A DNA stretch of 64,000 bases from Streptomyces sp. H27-C3 (GTDB lineage: Bacteria > Actinomycetota > Actinomycetes > Streptomycetales > Streptomycetaceae). Under the pieces are notes generated by a model. That model did no database searches. It saw nothing but the letters and a program-made list of their open reading frames with translations, and was not told the DNA's origin. Location of the stretch: assembly GCF_030063415.1 (NCBI RefSeq), contig NZ_JASITA010000002.1:124001-188000 (forward strand), read 5' to 3'. Positions 1 through 8,357 of the stretch are shown piece after piece (the first letter of the stretch is position 1; every line of letters begins with the position of its first letter). The translations under genes were made by a program, and so were the position numbers.

Positions 1-1
1 C

Positions 2-553
2 TCCGTACGGATCGGCGACACCGAGCTGAGCACCCTGAAGGACAAGCAGCTCACGCGGCTGCGCCGGGACAAGATCGGCTTCATCTTCCAGGCGTTCAAC
101 CTGCTGCCGACGCTGAACGCGCTGGAGAACATCACGCTGCCGATGGACATCGCGGGCCGCAAGCCCGACCAGGAGTGGCTGAACACGGTCATCGAGATGG
201 TCGGCCTGTCCGGGCGCCTCAAGCACCGCCCCACGGAGCTCTCCGGCGGCCAGCAGCAGCGCGTCGCGGTGGCCCGCGCGCTGGCCAGCCGCCCCGAGAT
301 CATGTTTGGCGACGAGCCGACCGGAAACCTGGACTCGCGCTCCGGCGCCGAGGTCCTGGGCTTCCTGCGCAATTCCGTGCGCGAGCTGGGCCAGACCGTC
401 GTCATGGTCACCCACGACCCGGTGGCCGCCGCCTACGCGGACCGCGTGATCTTCCTGGCCGACGGCCGGATCGTCGACGAGATGCCGCACCCGAGCGCGG
501 ACGGCGTCCTCGACCGGATGAAGGAGTTCGACAGCAAGGGCCGCACCAGCTGA
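2..553 (+). CDS. ABC exporter ATP-binding subunit (5' truncated by window edge)
   Basis: C-terminal 183 residues of a LolD/MacB-type ATPase that powers export or extraction of a substrate from the membrane. Visible motifs are the Q-loop (FIFQAFNLLPT), the ABC signature LSGGQQQRVAVARAL, Walker B with the GDEPTGNLDS D-loop, and the H-loop MVTHD. The Walker A end lies outside the window. The reading frame is open from base 2, so the truncation is only the window edge. It precedes the FtsX-type permease at 620 on the same strand and is very similar to the ATPase at 31541-32329. The substrate is unknown. Confidence 0.95.
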   Translation, partial: SVRIGDTELSTLKDKQLTRLRRDKIGFIFQAFNLLPTLNALENITLPMDIAGRKPDQEWLNTVIEMVGLSGRLKHRPTELSGGQQQRVAVARALASRPEIMFGDEPTGNLDSRSGAEVLGFLRNSVRELGQTVVMVTHDPVAAAYADRVIFLADGRIVDEMPHPSADGVLDRMKEFDSKGRTS

Positions 554-619
554 CCGGCACGGCTCGTAGCGCGTACGCCCCCTCTCTCCGGCCGCTCCCA
601 CCCCAGGACTGACTGACAC

Positions 620-3163
620 ATGTTCCGAACCGCCCTGCGCAATGTGCTCGCGCACAAGGCCAGGCTGCTGATGACCGTGCTCGCCGTAATGCTCGGCGTG
701 TCCTTCGTCTCCGGCACCCTGGTCTTCTCCGACACCATCGGCAACGCCTTCAAGAACAAATCGGCGAAGAGCTTCGACCATGTGTCGGTCGCCATCCGCC
801 CCGACACCGCCTCCGGCCCCTCCGACGATGCCCAGGAGGCCAAGAAGCAGCCGGTGCTGAGCGACGCCCTGCTGAAGAAGGCGCAAGGCCTTCCCGGCGC
901 CGCGTCCGTGATCGGTGACATGTCCGGCTTCACCGCGCTCGCCGACAAGAACGGCAAGCTCGTCGGCCAGGACTGGGGCACCACCGGCGCCAACTTCTAC
1001 CCCGGCGCGGACGGCAAGGACGCCCGTTACGCCTTCACCGCAGGGCAGGCGCCGAAGCGGGCCGGCGAGATCGCGGTGGACAGCCGCACCGCCGAGCGCA
1101 CCGGCTACAAGGTCGGCGACTCCGCCCGGCTGTCCACCGACGGCCCGGTGACCAAGCAGACGATCAGCGGCATCTTCGACACATCCAACGGCAATGTGGT
1201 GGCCGGCGGCAGCCTGGTGCTGTTCGACAACGCGACCGCGCCGAAGGTGCTCGGCAAGACCGAGTACGACGAGATCGACATCAAGGCCGCCGCTGGCACC
1301 TCCCAGGCGGCGCTGAAGAGCGCGGCCGAGAAGATCCTGCCGAAGGACACCGAAGCGGTCACCGGCGCCACTCTGGCCGCCGACCAGGAAGCCCTGATCA
1401 ACGAGCAGACCAACTCGCTGAGCCAGGCCCTGCTCTACTTCGCCGGCATCTCGCTCTTCGTCGGCATTTTCATCATCGCCAACACCTTCACCATGCTGGT
1501 GGCCCAGCGCACCAAGGAACTGGCGCTGATGCGTGCCATCGGCGCCTCGCGCCGCCAGGTGACCCGTTCCGTACTGATCGAGGCGTTCATCGTCGGGCTG
1601 ATCGCCGCGGCCACGGGCTTCGCCGTCGGCATCGGTATCGCGATCGGCCTGCGCTCGGTGGTCAACGGCATCGGCGGCACGCTGCCCGACGGCCCGCTGG
1701 TCGTCGCCCCGATGACGGCCGTCGTCGCCCTGATCATCGGTGTGGTCGTGACCATGCTCGCCGCGTGGCTGCCCGGCCGCCGGGCCGCGAGGATTCCGCC
1801 GGTCGCCGCGATGAACAGCGTGCACGCGTCGCCGACCGTGCGCGGTCTGGTCGTACGCAACACCATCGGCTCGGTCATCGCCGCACTCGGCGCCGGCGCG
1901 CTCTTCACGGGCGTGGCCGTCAGCGGCCAGGAGGGCATGCCGTACATGGCCCTGGGCGCGGGTCTGATCCTCGTCGGCGTCATCGTGCTCACGCCGCTGC
2001 TGTCGCGGCCCTTCATCGCCGCCATGACGCCCCTCCTGAAGCCGTTCGGCGTCACGGGCAACCTGGCCAGGCAGAACTCGCTGCGCAACCCGCGGCGTAC
2101 CGCGTCCACGGCCGCCGCGCTGATGATCGGCCTCACCCTCATCACGGGGATGACGGTGATCGCGATCTCCATGCAGAGCGCCATCAACAAGATGGCGACG
2201 GACTCCCTGAAGTCCGACTACACCGTCTCCATGGCGAACTACCAGCCGCTCTCCCCCACCGTGGAGAAGAAGCTGGCCGCGCTCCCCGAGGTGGCCGCGA
2301 GCAGCCCGATGCGTGCCGCGTACGGCGAGGTCGACGGGGGCTTCAGCAGCATCAACGGTGTCGACGAGAAGCACATCGGCCAGCTGCTCAGCCTCGACTT
2401 CGTCAGTGGCTCGCTGGACGGTCTGACCGGCGACACCACGGTCGTGGACAAGGAGACAGCCGACGACAAGGGCCTGAAGCCCGGCGACACCACCTCGGTG
2501 AAGTTCGACGACGGCAAGTCCGTGAAGCTGAAGGTCATCGGCGTCTACGAGCCGAACGACATGATCAACGGCATCTTCACGCCGACCGCGGTGGTCGACC
2601 CTCACCTGGAGAAGGTCGCCGACCAGCGGGTGCTGGTGAAGATGAAGGACGGCACCTCCGCCAAGGCGGAGAACAGCATCGTCAAGGCCCTCGGTGAGAA
2701 CCCCGCCATCAAGATCCAGGACAAGCAGGCGATCAGCGACGAGATCGGTGGCGCCATCAACCTGATGCTCTACATGCTGTACGGGCTGCTGGGGATGGCC
2801 GTCCTGATCGCGGTGCTCGGTGTCATCAACACCCTCGCGATGTCGGTCTTCGAGCGCAAGCACGAGATCGGGATGCTGCGGGCCATCGGCCTGGACCGGT
2901 CGAAGGTCAAGCAGATGGTGCGGCTGGAGTCGGTCGTCATCTCCCTGTTCGGCGCGGCGCTCGGTGTCGGCCTCGGGATCTTCCTGGGCTGGGCCGCGGG
3001 CAGCGGCATCAGCGACTCGATGAAGACGTACACCATGCAGATCCCGGTCGGCCGGATCGCGATCTTCCTGGTGGCCGCCGCGCTGGTGGGCGTGCTGGCC
3101 GCGATGTGGCCGGCGCGCAGCGCGGCCAGGCTGAACCCGCTGGCGGCGATCAAGGCCGAGTAG
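620..3163 (+). CDS. MacB/FtsX-type ABC transporter permease
   Basis: 847-residue permease working with the ATPase that ends 66 bp upstream. An N-terminal membrane anchor (about residues 15-40) is followed by a periplasmic-type MacB core domain. A first FtsX block of membrane segments (about 270-400) includes the typical MRAIGASRRQVTRS coupling motif. A second repeat has its own anchor and soluble domain and ends in an FtsX block with LRAIGLDRSKVKQMVRLE. Such doubled permeases occur widely in actinobacteria and probably act on lipids, lipoproteins or peptides. Its paralogue is at 28974-31544. The ATG start follows a short gap without an evident terminator. Confidence 0.92.
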   Translation: MFRTALRNVLAHKARLLMTVLAVMLGVSFVSGTLVFSDTIGNAFKNKSAKSFDHVSVAIRPDTASGPSDDAQEAKKQPVLSDALLKKAQGLPGAASVIGDMSGFTALADKNGKLVGQDWGTTGANFYPGADGKDARYAFTAGQAPKRAGEIAVDSRTAERTGYKVGDSARLSTDGPVTKQTISGIFDTSNGNVVAGGSLVLFDNATAPKVLGKTEYDEIDIKAAAGTSQAALKSAAEKILPKDTEAVTGATLAADQEALINEQTNSLSQALLYFAGISLFVGIFIIANTFTMLVAQRTKELALMRAIGASRRQVTRSVLIEAFIVGLIAAATGFAVGIGIAIGLRSVVNGIGGTLPDGPLVVAPMTAVVALIIGVVVTMLAAWLPGRRAARIPPVAAMNSVHASPTVRGLVVRNTIGSVIAALGAGALFTGVAVSGQEGMPYMALGAGLILVGVIVLTPLLSRPFIAAMTPLLKPFGVTGNLARQNSLRNPRRTASTAAALMIGLTLITGMTVIAISMQSAINKMATDSLKSDYTVSMANYQPLSPTVEKKLAALPEVAASSPMRAAYGEVDGGFSSINGVDEKHIGQLLSLDFVSGSLDGLTGDTTVVDKETADDKGLKPGDTTSVKFDDGKSVKLKVIGVYEPNDMINGIFTPTAVVDPHLEKVADQRVLVKMKDGTSAKAENSIVKALGENPAIKIQDKQAISDEIGGAINLMLYMLYGLLGMAVLIAVLGVINTLAMSVFERKHEIGMLRAIGLDRSKVKQMVRLESVVISLFGAALGVGLGIFLGWAAGSGISDSMKTYTMQIPVGRIAIFLVAAALVGVLAAMWPARSAARLNPLAAIKAE

Positions 3164-3186
3164 CCGCGGTCGGTACGCACAGAAAT

Positions 3187-3215
3187 GGGCCGGCTCCCGT
3201 GACGGGGGCCGGCCC
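3187..3215. terminator. Terminator hairpin between convergent genes
   Basis: A near-perfect 13-bp stem (GGGCCGGC paired with GCCGGCCC, continued by an inner CCCG arm with one G-T pair) closes on a 3-nt loop, 23 bp after the permease stop. It has no U-tract, which is common in Streptomyces. It can serve the permease and the converging lipid methyltransferase. Confidence 0.75.
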
Positions 3216-3222
3216 GCTCGGC

Positions 3223-3363
3223 TGTGCGGGCTGAGCTCGGGCCCGCGCCCCGGACCCGGGCTTGTGCTACGGACCCGGGCTTGTGCGGGCTGAGCTCGGG
3301 CCCGCGCCCCGGACCCGGCCTCCTTTGTACGGGCTCAGCTCGGACCCGCGCCCCAGACCCGGG
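3223..3363. repeat. Imperfect tandem repeat copying the 3' end of the lipid methyltransferase gene
   Basis: Three copies of a roughly 38-bp block start at 3223, 3282 and 3326 (offsets 59 and 44). Each contains a CGGGCTSAGCTCGG core followed by CCCGCGCCCC. The third copy overlaps the stop codon and last codons of the minus-strand gene at 3335. The first two copies are non-coding and slightly diverged. The 59-bp spacing contains an extra duplicated GGACCCGGGCTTGTG segment. Confidence 0.8.
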
Positions 3364-4636
3364 CGCGCAGCGGCATTCCGGAGGCTCCCCCCGGCACCGG
3401 CCGTACCGCGAGTACCTGGTTGACCCCGATCTTGTTGTGCTCGAAGGACAGGGCGGACGCGGCCATGTAGAGCATCCAGACGCGGGCCCGGCCCAGCGAG
3501 GTGGCCCGGACCGCCTGGGCCCAGTTCGCCTCCAGGTTGGCCACCCAGTGGCGCAGCGTCAGGGCGTAGTGCTCACGGATCGACTCGATGTCCCGGACCT
3601 CGAAGCCCGCTTCCTCCAGCGTCCCCGCGGTCCGGCCCACCGGCGCCAGCTCACCGTCGGGGAAGACGTACGCGTCGATGAACTCGTCCACGTGGTACGC
3701 CGATTCGTCCGGCTCGGGGCGGCGCGCGATCTGGTGGTTGAGCAGCCGGCCGCCGGGCTTCAGCAGGGCGAAGAGGTCGTCGGCGTACTCCCGGTACTGC
3801 ACCGAGCCGACGTGCTCGGCCATCCCGATGGAGGAGATCGCGTCGTACGGACCGTCCCTGACGTCCCGGTAGTCCTGCACCCGGATCTCGATGCGGTCGG
3901 TCAGGCCCTCTTCGGCGATGCGCTTGCGGGCGTACGCGGCCTGTTCGGCGGAGAGGGTGATGCCGGTGACCCGCGCGCCGTACTCGCGCGCCGCGTGGAT
4001 CGCCATCGAACCCCAGCCGCAGCCCACGTCGAGCAGCCGGTCGCCCTCCTTGAGTGCCAGCTTGCGGCTGATCAGGTCGAGCTTGTCGTGCTGGGCCTCT
4101 TCGAGGGTGAGCCCCTCGTCGAAATAGGCGCACGAGTAGACCATCGAGGGGCCGAGCACCAGCGCGTAGAAGTCGTTGCCCACGTCGTAGTGGTGACTGA
4201 TCGCCTCCTTGTCGCGGCGCCTGGTGTGCAGCGGGCCACCGCGGCGGCGGACCTCCTCGCGGGGCGGGGCGGGCGGCGGCAGCAGGCCCACCAGGCCCAC
4301 CAGGCCGCGGGCGGCGGCGCGCAGCTTGGGGTCACGGACCGGGTGGACGGTGGACTTGGCCTCCTGGCCGCGCTCCCACAGCAGGTGGGCAAGGCTGTCG
4401 AGCCCCTCGTACAGATCGCCCCTGATCTCGATCTCACCGGCCACCCAGGCGCGGGCCAGGCCCAGTTCGCCCGGTTTCCAGAGCAGCCTGCGCAGGGCGC
4501 GGCGGCTGCGGATGACCAGTGTGGGGGCGTCGGGCGGGCCGGCTTCGGAGCCGTCCCAAGCCTTGATGCGGACGGGTAGTGGTGACCCGAGGAGTTCCTC
4601 GGCAAGCGCGGTCAGCCGCAGGGCGGCGTCGGCCAT
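3335..4636 (-). CDS. Cyclopropane-fatty-acyl-phospholipid synthase family methyltransferase
   Basis: 433-residue SAM-dependent enzyme of the CFA synthase/mycolic acid cyclopropane synthase family. It would methylate or cyclopropanate unsaturated acyl chains in membrane phospholipids. SAM-binding motif I is LLDVGCGWGSMAIHAA, preceded by the typical YDVGNDFYALVLGPSMVYSCAYF block. The aromatic/basic C-terminus (NLEANWAQAVR) also fits. I chose the ATG at 4636 because GGAGGT lies 7 nt upstream; the frame is open 27 codons further but without a better site. It faces the ABC operon and lies downstream of ndh with a strong terminator between. Confidence 0.9.
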   Translation of the reverse strand: MADAALRLTALAEELLGSPLPVRIKAWDGSEAGPPDAPTLVIRSRRALRRLLWKPGELGLARAWVAGEIEIRGDLYEGLDSLAHLLWERGQEAKSTVHPVRDPKLRAAARGLVGLVGLLPPPAPPREEVRRRGGPLHTRRRDKEAISHHYDVGNDFYALVLGPSMVYSCAYFDEGLTLEEAQHDKLDLISRKLALKEGDRLLDVGCGWGSMAIHAAREYGARVTGITLSAEQAAYARKRIAEEGLTDRIEIRVQDYRDVRDGPYDAISSIGMAEHVGSVQYREYADDLFALLKPGGRLLNHQIARRPEPDESAYHVDEFIDAYVFPDGELAPVGRTAGTLEEAGFEVRDIESIREHYALTLRHWVANLEANWAQAVRATSLGRARVWMLYMAASALSFEHNKIGVNQVLAVRPVPGGASGMPLRARVWGAGPS

Positions 4637-4779
4637 GGTGCACACCTCCGTGACGGTGGAGCCAGGGAATGCGGGCGAGGTACATCCCAGATAACACCGC
4701 GGGGTACCTCGCAGCATCCCGGTACCGGGTAAGGGGTGGGCAAAGTGAATGGTAACGACAACTATCGTGCCCGGAAAAA

Positions 4780-4825
4780 GCCTCAGGGGCCGCCCGCACC
4801 ACGGATGGCGGGCGGCCCCTGAGGC
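4780..4825 (-). terminator. Intrinsic terminator of ndh
   Basis: A perfect 18-bp stem (arms 4780-4797 and 4808-4825, loop of 10) is followed on the minus strand by five T residues (A run at 4775-4779). It starts 33 bp after the ndh stop. This is one of few U-tract terminators in the window and separates ndh from the methyltransferase gene. Confidence 0.9.
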
Positions 4826-4857
4826 CTGGAGTTGCTACGTGTACTACTGGCCCGGCG

Positions 4858-6255
4858 TCAGGACGCCTTGGCCTTCTCACCCTCGGCGGGCACCGCGGCC
4901 TTGGCCCTGGCGGGGGCCGGAGCGGGCTTGGCGGCCTCGTAGAACTCCTCGCGGGGAGTCTCCATGGCGCCGAGCGAGACGACCTCGCGCTTGAGGAACA
5001 TCGCGAGGGTCCAGTCCGCGAGGACGCGGATCTTGCGGTTCCAGGTCGGTACGGCCATGCCGTGGTAGCCGCGGTGCATGTACCAGGCGAGACGGCCCTT
5101 GAGCTTGATCTTCACCTTGCCCATGACGATCATCGCGACGCCCTTGTGCAGGCCGAGACCGGCGACCGCGCCCTTGTTGGCGTGGCTGTAGTCCTTCTGC
5201 GGGAAGCCGCGCATCCCGGAGATGACGTTGTCGCCGAGGACCTTGGCCTGGCGCAGCGCGTGCTGGGCGTTCGGCGGGCACCAGGCGTTCTCGGCGCCGG
5301 CCTTGCGGGCGGCCATGTCGGGCACCTGGGCGTTGTCGCCCGCGGCCCAGATGTAGTCCGTGCCCTGCACCTGGAGCGTCGTCTGCGTGTCGACGTGACC
5401 ACGGGGGCCGAGCGGCAGGCCGTAGCGGGTCAGCGCCGGGTTGGGCTTAACGCCGGCGGTCCACACGAGGGTGTTGGAGTCGACTTCGAGGCCGTTGTTG
5501 AGCATCACGTGACCGTCGACGCAGGAGTCCATGCCGGTCTTGAGGTAGACCTCGATGCCGCGGGACTCCAGGTGCTCCTTGCCGTACGCGCCGAGCTTGG
5601 GCCCGACCTCGGGAAGGATCTTGTCGGCCACGTCGACGAGGACGAAGCGCATGTCGTCGCGCTTGACGTTGGTGTAGTACTTGGCCGCGTCGCGGGCCAT
5701 GTCCTCCACCTCGCCGATGGTCTCGGCGCCCGCGAAGCCGCCGCCCACGAAGACGAAGGTGAGCGCCTTGCGGCGGACGTCCTCATCGGTGGTCGAGTCG
5801 GCCTTGTCGAGCTGCTCAAGGACGTGGTTGCGCAGGCCGATGGCCTCCTCGACACCCTTCATGCCGATGCCCTGCTCGGCGAGGCCGGGGATCGGGAAGG
5901 TGCGCGAGACCGCGCCGAGGGCGACGACCAGGTAGTCGAAGGGCAGCTCGTAGGCCTCGCCGACGAGCGGCGCGACCGTGGCGACCTTGCGGTCCTGATC
6001 GATGGTGGTGACCCGACCGGTGAGCACCTCGGCCTTGGGCAGGACGCGTCGCAGCGGTACGACGACGTGCCTCGGCGAGATGCTGCCGGCGGCGGCTTCG
6101 GGGAGGAAGGGCTGGTACGTCATGTACGAGCGCGGGTCGACGACCGTGACGGTCGCTTCCGCGTAACGCATCTTCTTGAGAATGCGTCGAGCTGCGTACA
6201 GGCCTACGTACCCACCGCCTACTACGAGGATCCTGGGACGCTCCGTGGTGCTCAT
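4858..6255 (-). CDS. ndh: Type II NADH dehydrogenase (NADH:quinone oxidoreductase)
   Basis: 465-residue single-subunit flavoprotein that passes electrons from NADH to menaquinone at the inner face of the membrane without pumping protons. It has an N-terminal FAD-binding Rossmann motif (ILVVGGGYVGLYAARRI), a second NAD-binding motif (FVFVGGGFAGAETIGE), and the conserved VWTAGVKPNPAL and AAGDNAQVP segments. The C-terminus is basic with an Ala/Pro tail. The start is the ATG at 6255, directly before the Rossmann strand; upstream codons are not coding-like. Two Rex-like operators lie upstream (6290 and 6563), implying repression when the NADH/NAD ratio is low. Confidence 0.93.
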   Translation of the reverse strand: MSTTERPRILVVGGGYVGLYAARRILKKMRYAEATVTVVDPRSYMTYQPFLPEAAAGSISPRHVVVPLRRVLPKAEVLTGRVTTIDQDRKVATVAPLVGEAYELPFDYLVVALGAVSRTFPIPGLAEQGIGMKGVEEAIGLRNHVLEQLDKADSTTDEDVRRKALTFVFVGGGFAGAETIGEVEDMARDAAKYYTNVKRDDMRFVLVDVADKILPEVGPKLGAYGKEHLESRGIEVYLKTGMDSCVDGHVMLNNGLEVDSNTLVWTAGVKPNPALTRYGLPLGPRGHVDTQTTLQVQGTDYIWAAGDNAQVPDMAARKAGAENAWCPPNAQHALRQAKVLGDNVISGMRGFPQKDYSHANKGAVAGLGLHKGVAMIVMGKVKIKLKGRLAWYMHRGYHGMAVPTWNRKIRVLADWTLAMFLKREVVSLGAMETPREEFYEAAKPAPAPARAKAAVPAEGEKAKAS

Positions 6256-6289
6256 GCCATCGAGTATCCACCCCTTACCGGAGGGTGGC

Positions 6290-6307
6290 TCGTGAGCCCC
6301 TTCACAA
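6290..6307. promoter_or_regulatory. Rex operator candidate, proximal, upstream of ndh
   Basis: TCGTGAG-CCCC-TTCACAA matches 12 of 14 defined positions of the Streptomyces Rex consensus TTGTGAA-N4-TTCACAA. It lies 35 bp upstream of the ndh start codon. Rex is the NADH/NAD-sensing repressor of respiratory genes. Function here is inferred from the match and the target. Confidence 0.65.
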
Positions 6308-6562
6308 GCACTCCGACCGCTTCTGCTACACTGCGCCGCTCGCGTGACACAGGTCATGGCCCGGCAGGGGAACCACTGCGCCGTGCGGGACGTTGGAAAC
6401 CCCCTTTGAGCTGGCAGCTCGCGGACTTCCGTAGGGTGGACCACCGGCCCGCTTCACGTGGACGCAACACGCCCCGGGCGTCCGACAACCGAGCGGCGCG
6501 CACCCGTTGGGCTCACCGCCGGGCCCCCGTCACCCGAATGAGGACCAAGAGGCCCCCATTCC

Positions 6563-6580
6563 TTGTGAAGAACTTCACGA
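6563..6580. promoter_or_regulatory. Rex operator candidate, distal, upstream of ndh
   Basis: TTGTGAA-GAAC-TTCACGA matches 13 of 14 defined positions of the Rex consensus, better than the proximal site. It lies 308 bp upstream of the ndh start and 233 bp before the antitoxin gene on the other strand. It could mark the main ndh promoter with a long leader, or form a loop with the proximal site. Confidence 0.6.
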
Positions 6581-6631
6581 AGTTCGTCGACGGGTGTCCC
6601 GCGGGTTGCTCCCGGGACCGCCTCGGGGGCT

Positions 6632-6708
6632 CCCACGGAGGGCCCACGGAGGGCCCACGGAGGGCCCTGAGGGCTCCCCGGGGCGCCCTCCCGACGCCCT
6701 CCCTCAGG
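6632..6708. repeat. 11-bp direct repeat (x3) with flanking inverted repeat
   Basis: CCCACGGAGGG is repeated three times at an 11-bp period (6632-6667). It is followed by an inverted repeat CCTGAGGG (6666-6673) / CCCTCAGG (6701-6708). It sits in the 557-bp non-coding stretch between ndh and the antitoxin gene, which otherwise holds only the two Rex-like sites and the toxin-antitoxin promoter. No function is assigned. Confidence 0.6.
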
Positions 6709-6782
6709 CGATGGACCAGCCGATGCCGCCGAGCACGACCGCCAAAGTGACACTCGCGGCCTTCTGCCATTTTCCCAGCAGC

Positions 6783-6806
6783 TGTGTACACACCTGCGCG
6801 TACACT
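6783..6806 (+). promoter_or_regulatory. Toxin-antitoxin promoter and autoregulatory operator (leaderless)
   Basis: A perfect 10-bp palindrome TGTGTACACA (6783-6792) contains the TGTACA core known from YefM-YoeB operators. A second GTACAC half follows at 6800. The -10 box TACACT (6801-6806) ends 6 nt before the antitoxin ATG and there is no Shine-Dalgarno sequence, so the transcript probably starts at or next to the A of the ATG. Binding of the complex here would cover the promoter. Confidence 0.6.
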
Positions 6807-6812
6807 TCCGGT

Positions 6813-7085
6813 ATGGATGAGAGCACTGTGACCGTGCGGGAAGCCCGTGCGCACCTGGCCGACCACATCAATCGTGCCGAGCAGGGCACACCCACGGTGA
6901 TCACCCGCAACGGTGTGCCGGTGGCAGCCGTCGTGCCCATCGCGGACTTCGACGCGTTGGAAGAAGCAGCCGACGTACTGCTGGCCCGAGAGGCCGAAGC
7001 GGTCCTGGCCGAAGGCGGCCCCACCGTAACGATGGCCGAGCTACTGGCAGACCTGTTCACCGAGCCCACCCAGGGCGCGGCGTGA
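6813..7085 (+). CDS. Phd/YefM-family antitoxin
   Basis: 90-residue antitoxin. The N-terminal half (TVTVREARAHLADHINRAEQG, then TPTVITRNGVPVAAVVPIADFDAL) is the Phd/YefM dimerisation and DNA-binding fold. The acidic C-terminal tail would neutralise the toxin encoded immediately downstream. I chose the ATG at 6813 because it follows a -10-like TACACT by 6 nt, suggesting leaderless expression; the longer in-frame extension runs through non-coding repeats. It overlaps the toxin start by 4 nt (GTGA), giving coupled translation and the usual antitoxin-first order. Confidence 0.88.
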   Translation: MDESTVTVREARAHLADHINRAEQGTPTVITRNGVPVAAVVPIADFDALEEAADVLLAREAEAVLAEGGPTVTMAELLADLFTEPTQGAA

Positions 7086-7351
7086 AGTACGCGTTCCGAT
7101 TTACCGCAGCGGCCCAACGACAGCTCCGGGCCCTCGACCGGCCTGTCGCCATGCGCATCCTGGCAGCGCTCACCGCGCTCGGCGACGATCCGTACCCCGA
7201 GGACGCCGGCATCAAGAAGCTCGCGGGCCCGTCGGGCCTCTATCGCCTCAGGGTCGGCAACTACCGGGTCGCCTACCAGGTCGAGGACGGCGAGCTCATC
7301 ATCCTCGTTGTCAAAGTGGGCGACCGGAGCGACGTCTACCGCGGCGTCTGA
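7082..7351 (+). CDS. RelE/ParE-superfamily toxin
   Basis: 89-residue toxin with the RelE/ParE pattern: an N-terminal strand (YAFRFTAAAQRQLRAL), a helix pair, then a basic beta sheet with KKLAGPSGLYRLRVGNYRVAYQVEDGELIILVVKVGDRSDVY. RelE relatives cleave mRNA on the ribosome; ParE relatives act on gyrase. The GxYRxRxGxYRxxY pattern and C-terminal H/DRxDVY segment favour the mRNA-interferase side. The GTG start overlaps the antitoxin stop. A strong hairpin follows, so the pair forms a self-contained transcription unit inserted between ndh and ppx. Confidence 0.88.
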   Translation: MKYAFRFTAAAQRQLRALDRPVAMRILAALTALGDDPYPEDAGIKKLAGPSGLYRLRVGNYRVAYQVEDGELIILVVKVGDRSDVYRGV

Positions 7352-7352
7352 G

Positions 7353-7393
7353 GCGCAGGCTGCCCGGATCCCCGAGCTCCGGGCAGCCTGCGC
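7353..7393. terminator. Bidirectional terminator hairpin
   Basis: A perfect 16-bp stem (arms 7353-7368 and 7378-7393, 9-nt loop) lies between the stop codons of the converging toxin gene and ppx. Confidence 0.85.
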
Positions 7394-7403
7394 ACCCGGC
7401 AAG

Positions 7404-8357
7404 TCACTCGGCGTCCTCTGCCGCTTTCCAAGCAATTCCGTCGAGGATGTCGTGCTCGCTGACGACCACTTCCGCGGCCCCGGCCCGCTCCATGATCGCG
7501 AGCAGCACGAGCGCGCCCGACGCGATCACGTCCACCCGCCCCGGGTGCATGACGGGGATCGCGGCCCGCTCATCGTGGGTCGAGGTCAGCAGCGTGCCGG
7601 TGACCTCCTTGACCCGTTCGTAGGAAATCCGGGAGTGATGGATCGCCGACGGGTCGTACGCGTCGAGGCCCAGCGCGATGGCGGCGACCGTCGTCACCGA
7701 CCCCGCGAGCCCGACCAGGGTGCGGGCCTCGCCGAACGGCACCTGTTCCTCGGCGCGGTCCAGTGCGGCCCCGATGTCGGCGCGGATCGCGGCGACCTGG
7801 CCGAGGGTGGGCGGGTCGGTCGTGACCCCGTCGTGGACGAGATGGCGCTCGGTCATCCGCACGCAGCCGATGTCGACCGAGTGGGCGGCCCGCACCTGGT
7901 CGTCGCCGACGACGAACTCCGTCGAGCCACCGCCGATGTCCACCACGAGGTACGGCTTGGGCAGGTCATCGCTGCCCGTCAGCTCCTTGGTGGCTCCGGT
8001 GAAGGAGAGCTCGGCCTCCTGGTCGCCGGTGATCACCTCGGGCTCGACGCCCAGGATGTCGAGGACGCCGCGCACGAAGTCGTCACGGTTCTCCGCGTCG
8101 CGCGAGGCGGAGGTCGCCACGAAGCGGACCTTCTCGGCGCCGTGCGCCTTGATGGCCTGCGCGTACTCCCGGCAGGCGGCGAAGGTGCGCTCCAGCGCCT
8201 CGGGGGCGAGGCGTCCGGTGCGGTCGACGTCCTCGCCGAGGCGCACGATCTGCATCCGGCGGTCGATGTCGACCAGCTCGCCGGTGGCCGGGTCGGCGTC
8301 CGCGACGAGCAGCCGGATGGAGTTCGTACCGCAGTCGATCGCGGCGACGCGGGTCAC
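7404..8357 (-). CDS. ppx: Ppx/GppA-family phosphatase (exopolyphosphatase or pppGpp phosphohydrolase)
   Basis: 317-residue member of the ASKHA-fold Ppx/GppA family, which removes terminal phosphate from polyphosphate or pppGpp. The phosphate-binding loops VAAIDCGTNSIRLLVAD near the N-terminus and VDIGGGSTEFVVG in mid-protein are intact. The catalytic Glu region (FVATSASRDAENR) is also visible. The GTG at 8357 is the start because it lies just before the first beta strand and overlaps the upstream DUF501 stop by 4 nt. It is the last gene of the eno, divIC, DUF501, ppx run. The short form lacks the C-terminal HD domain of E. coli Ppx. Confidence 0.9.
   Translation of the reverse strand: MTRVAAIDCGTNSIRLLVADADPATGELVDIDRRMQIVRLGEDVDRTGRLAPEALERTFAACREYAQAIKAHGAEKVRFVATSASRDAENRDDFVRGVLDILGVEPEVITGDQEAELSFTGATKELTGSDDLPKPYLVVDIGGGSTEFVVGDDQVRAAHSVDIGCVRMTERHLVHDGVTTDPPTLGQVAAIRADIGAALDRAEEQVPFGEARTLVGLAGSVTTVAAIALGLDAYDPSAIHHSRISYERVKEVTGTLLTSTHDERAAIPVMHPGRVDVIASGALVLLAIMERAGAAEVVVSEHDILDGIAWKAAEDAE

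Noticed and set aside
5062..6750. 562-codon plus-strand frame opposite ndh
   Set aside because: Antisense shadow of ndh; it also runs through the Rex-site region and the 11-bp repeats.
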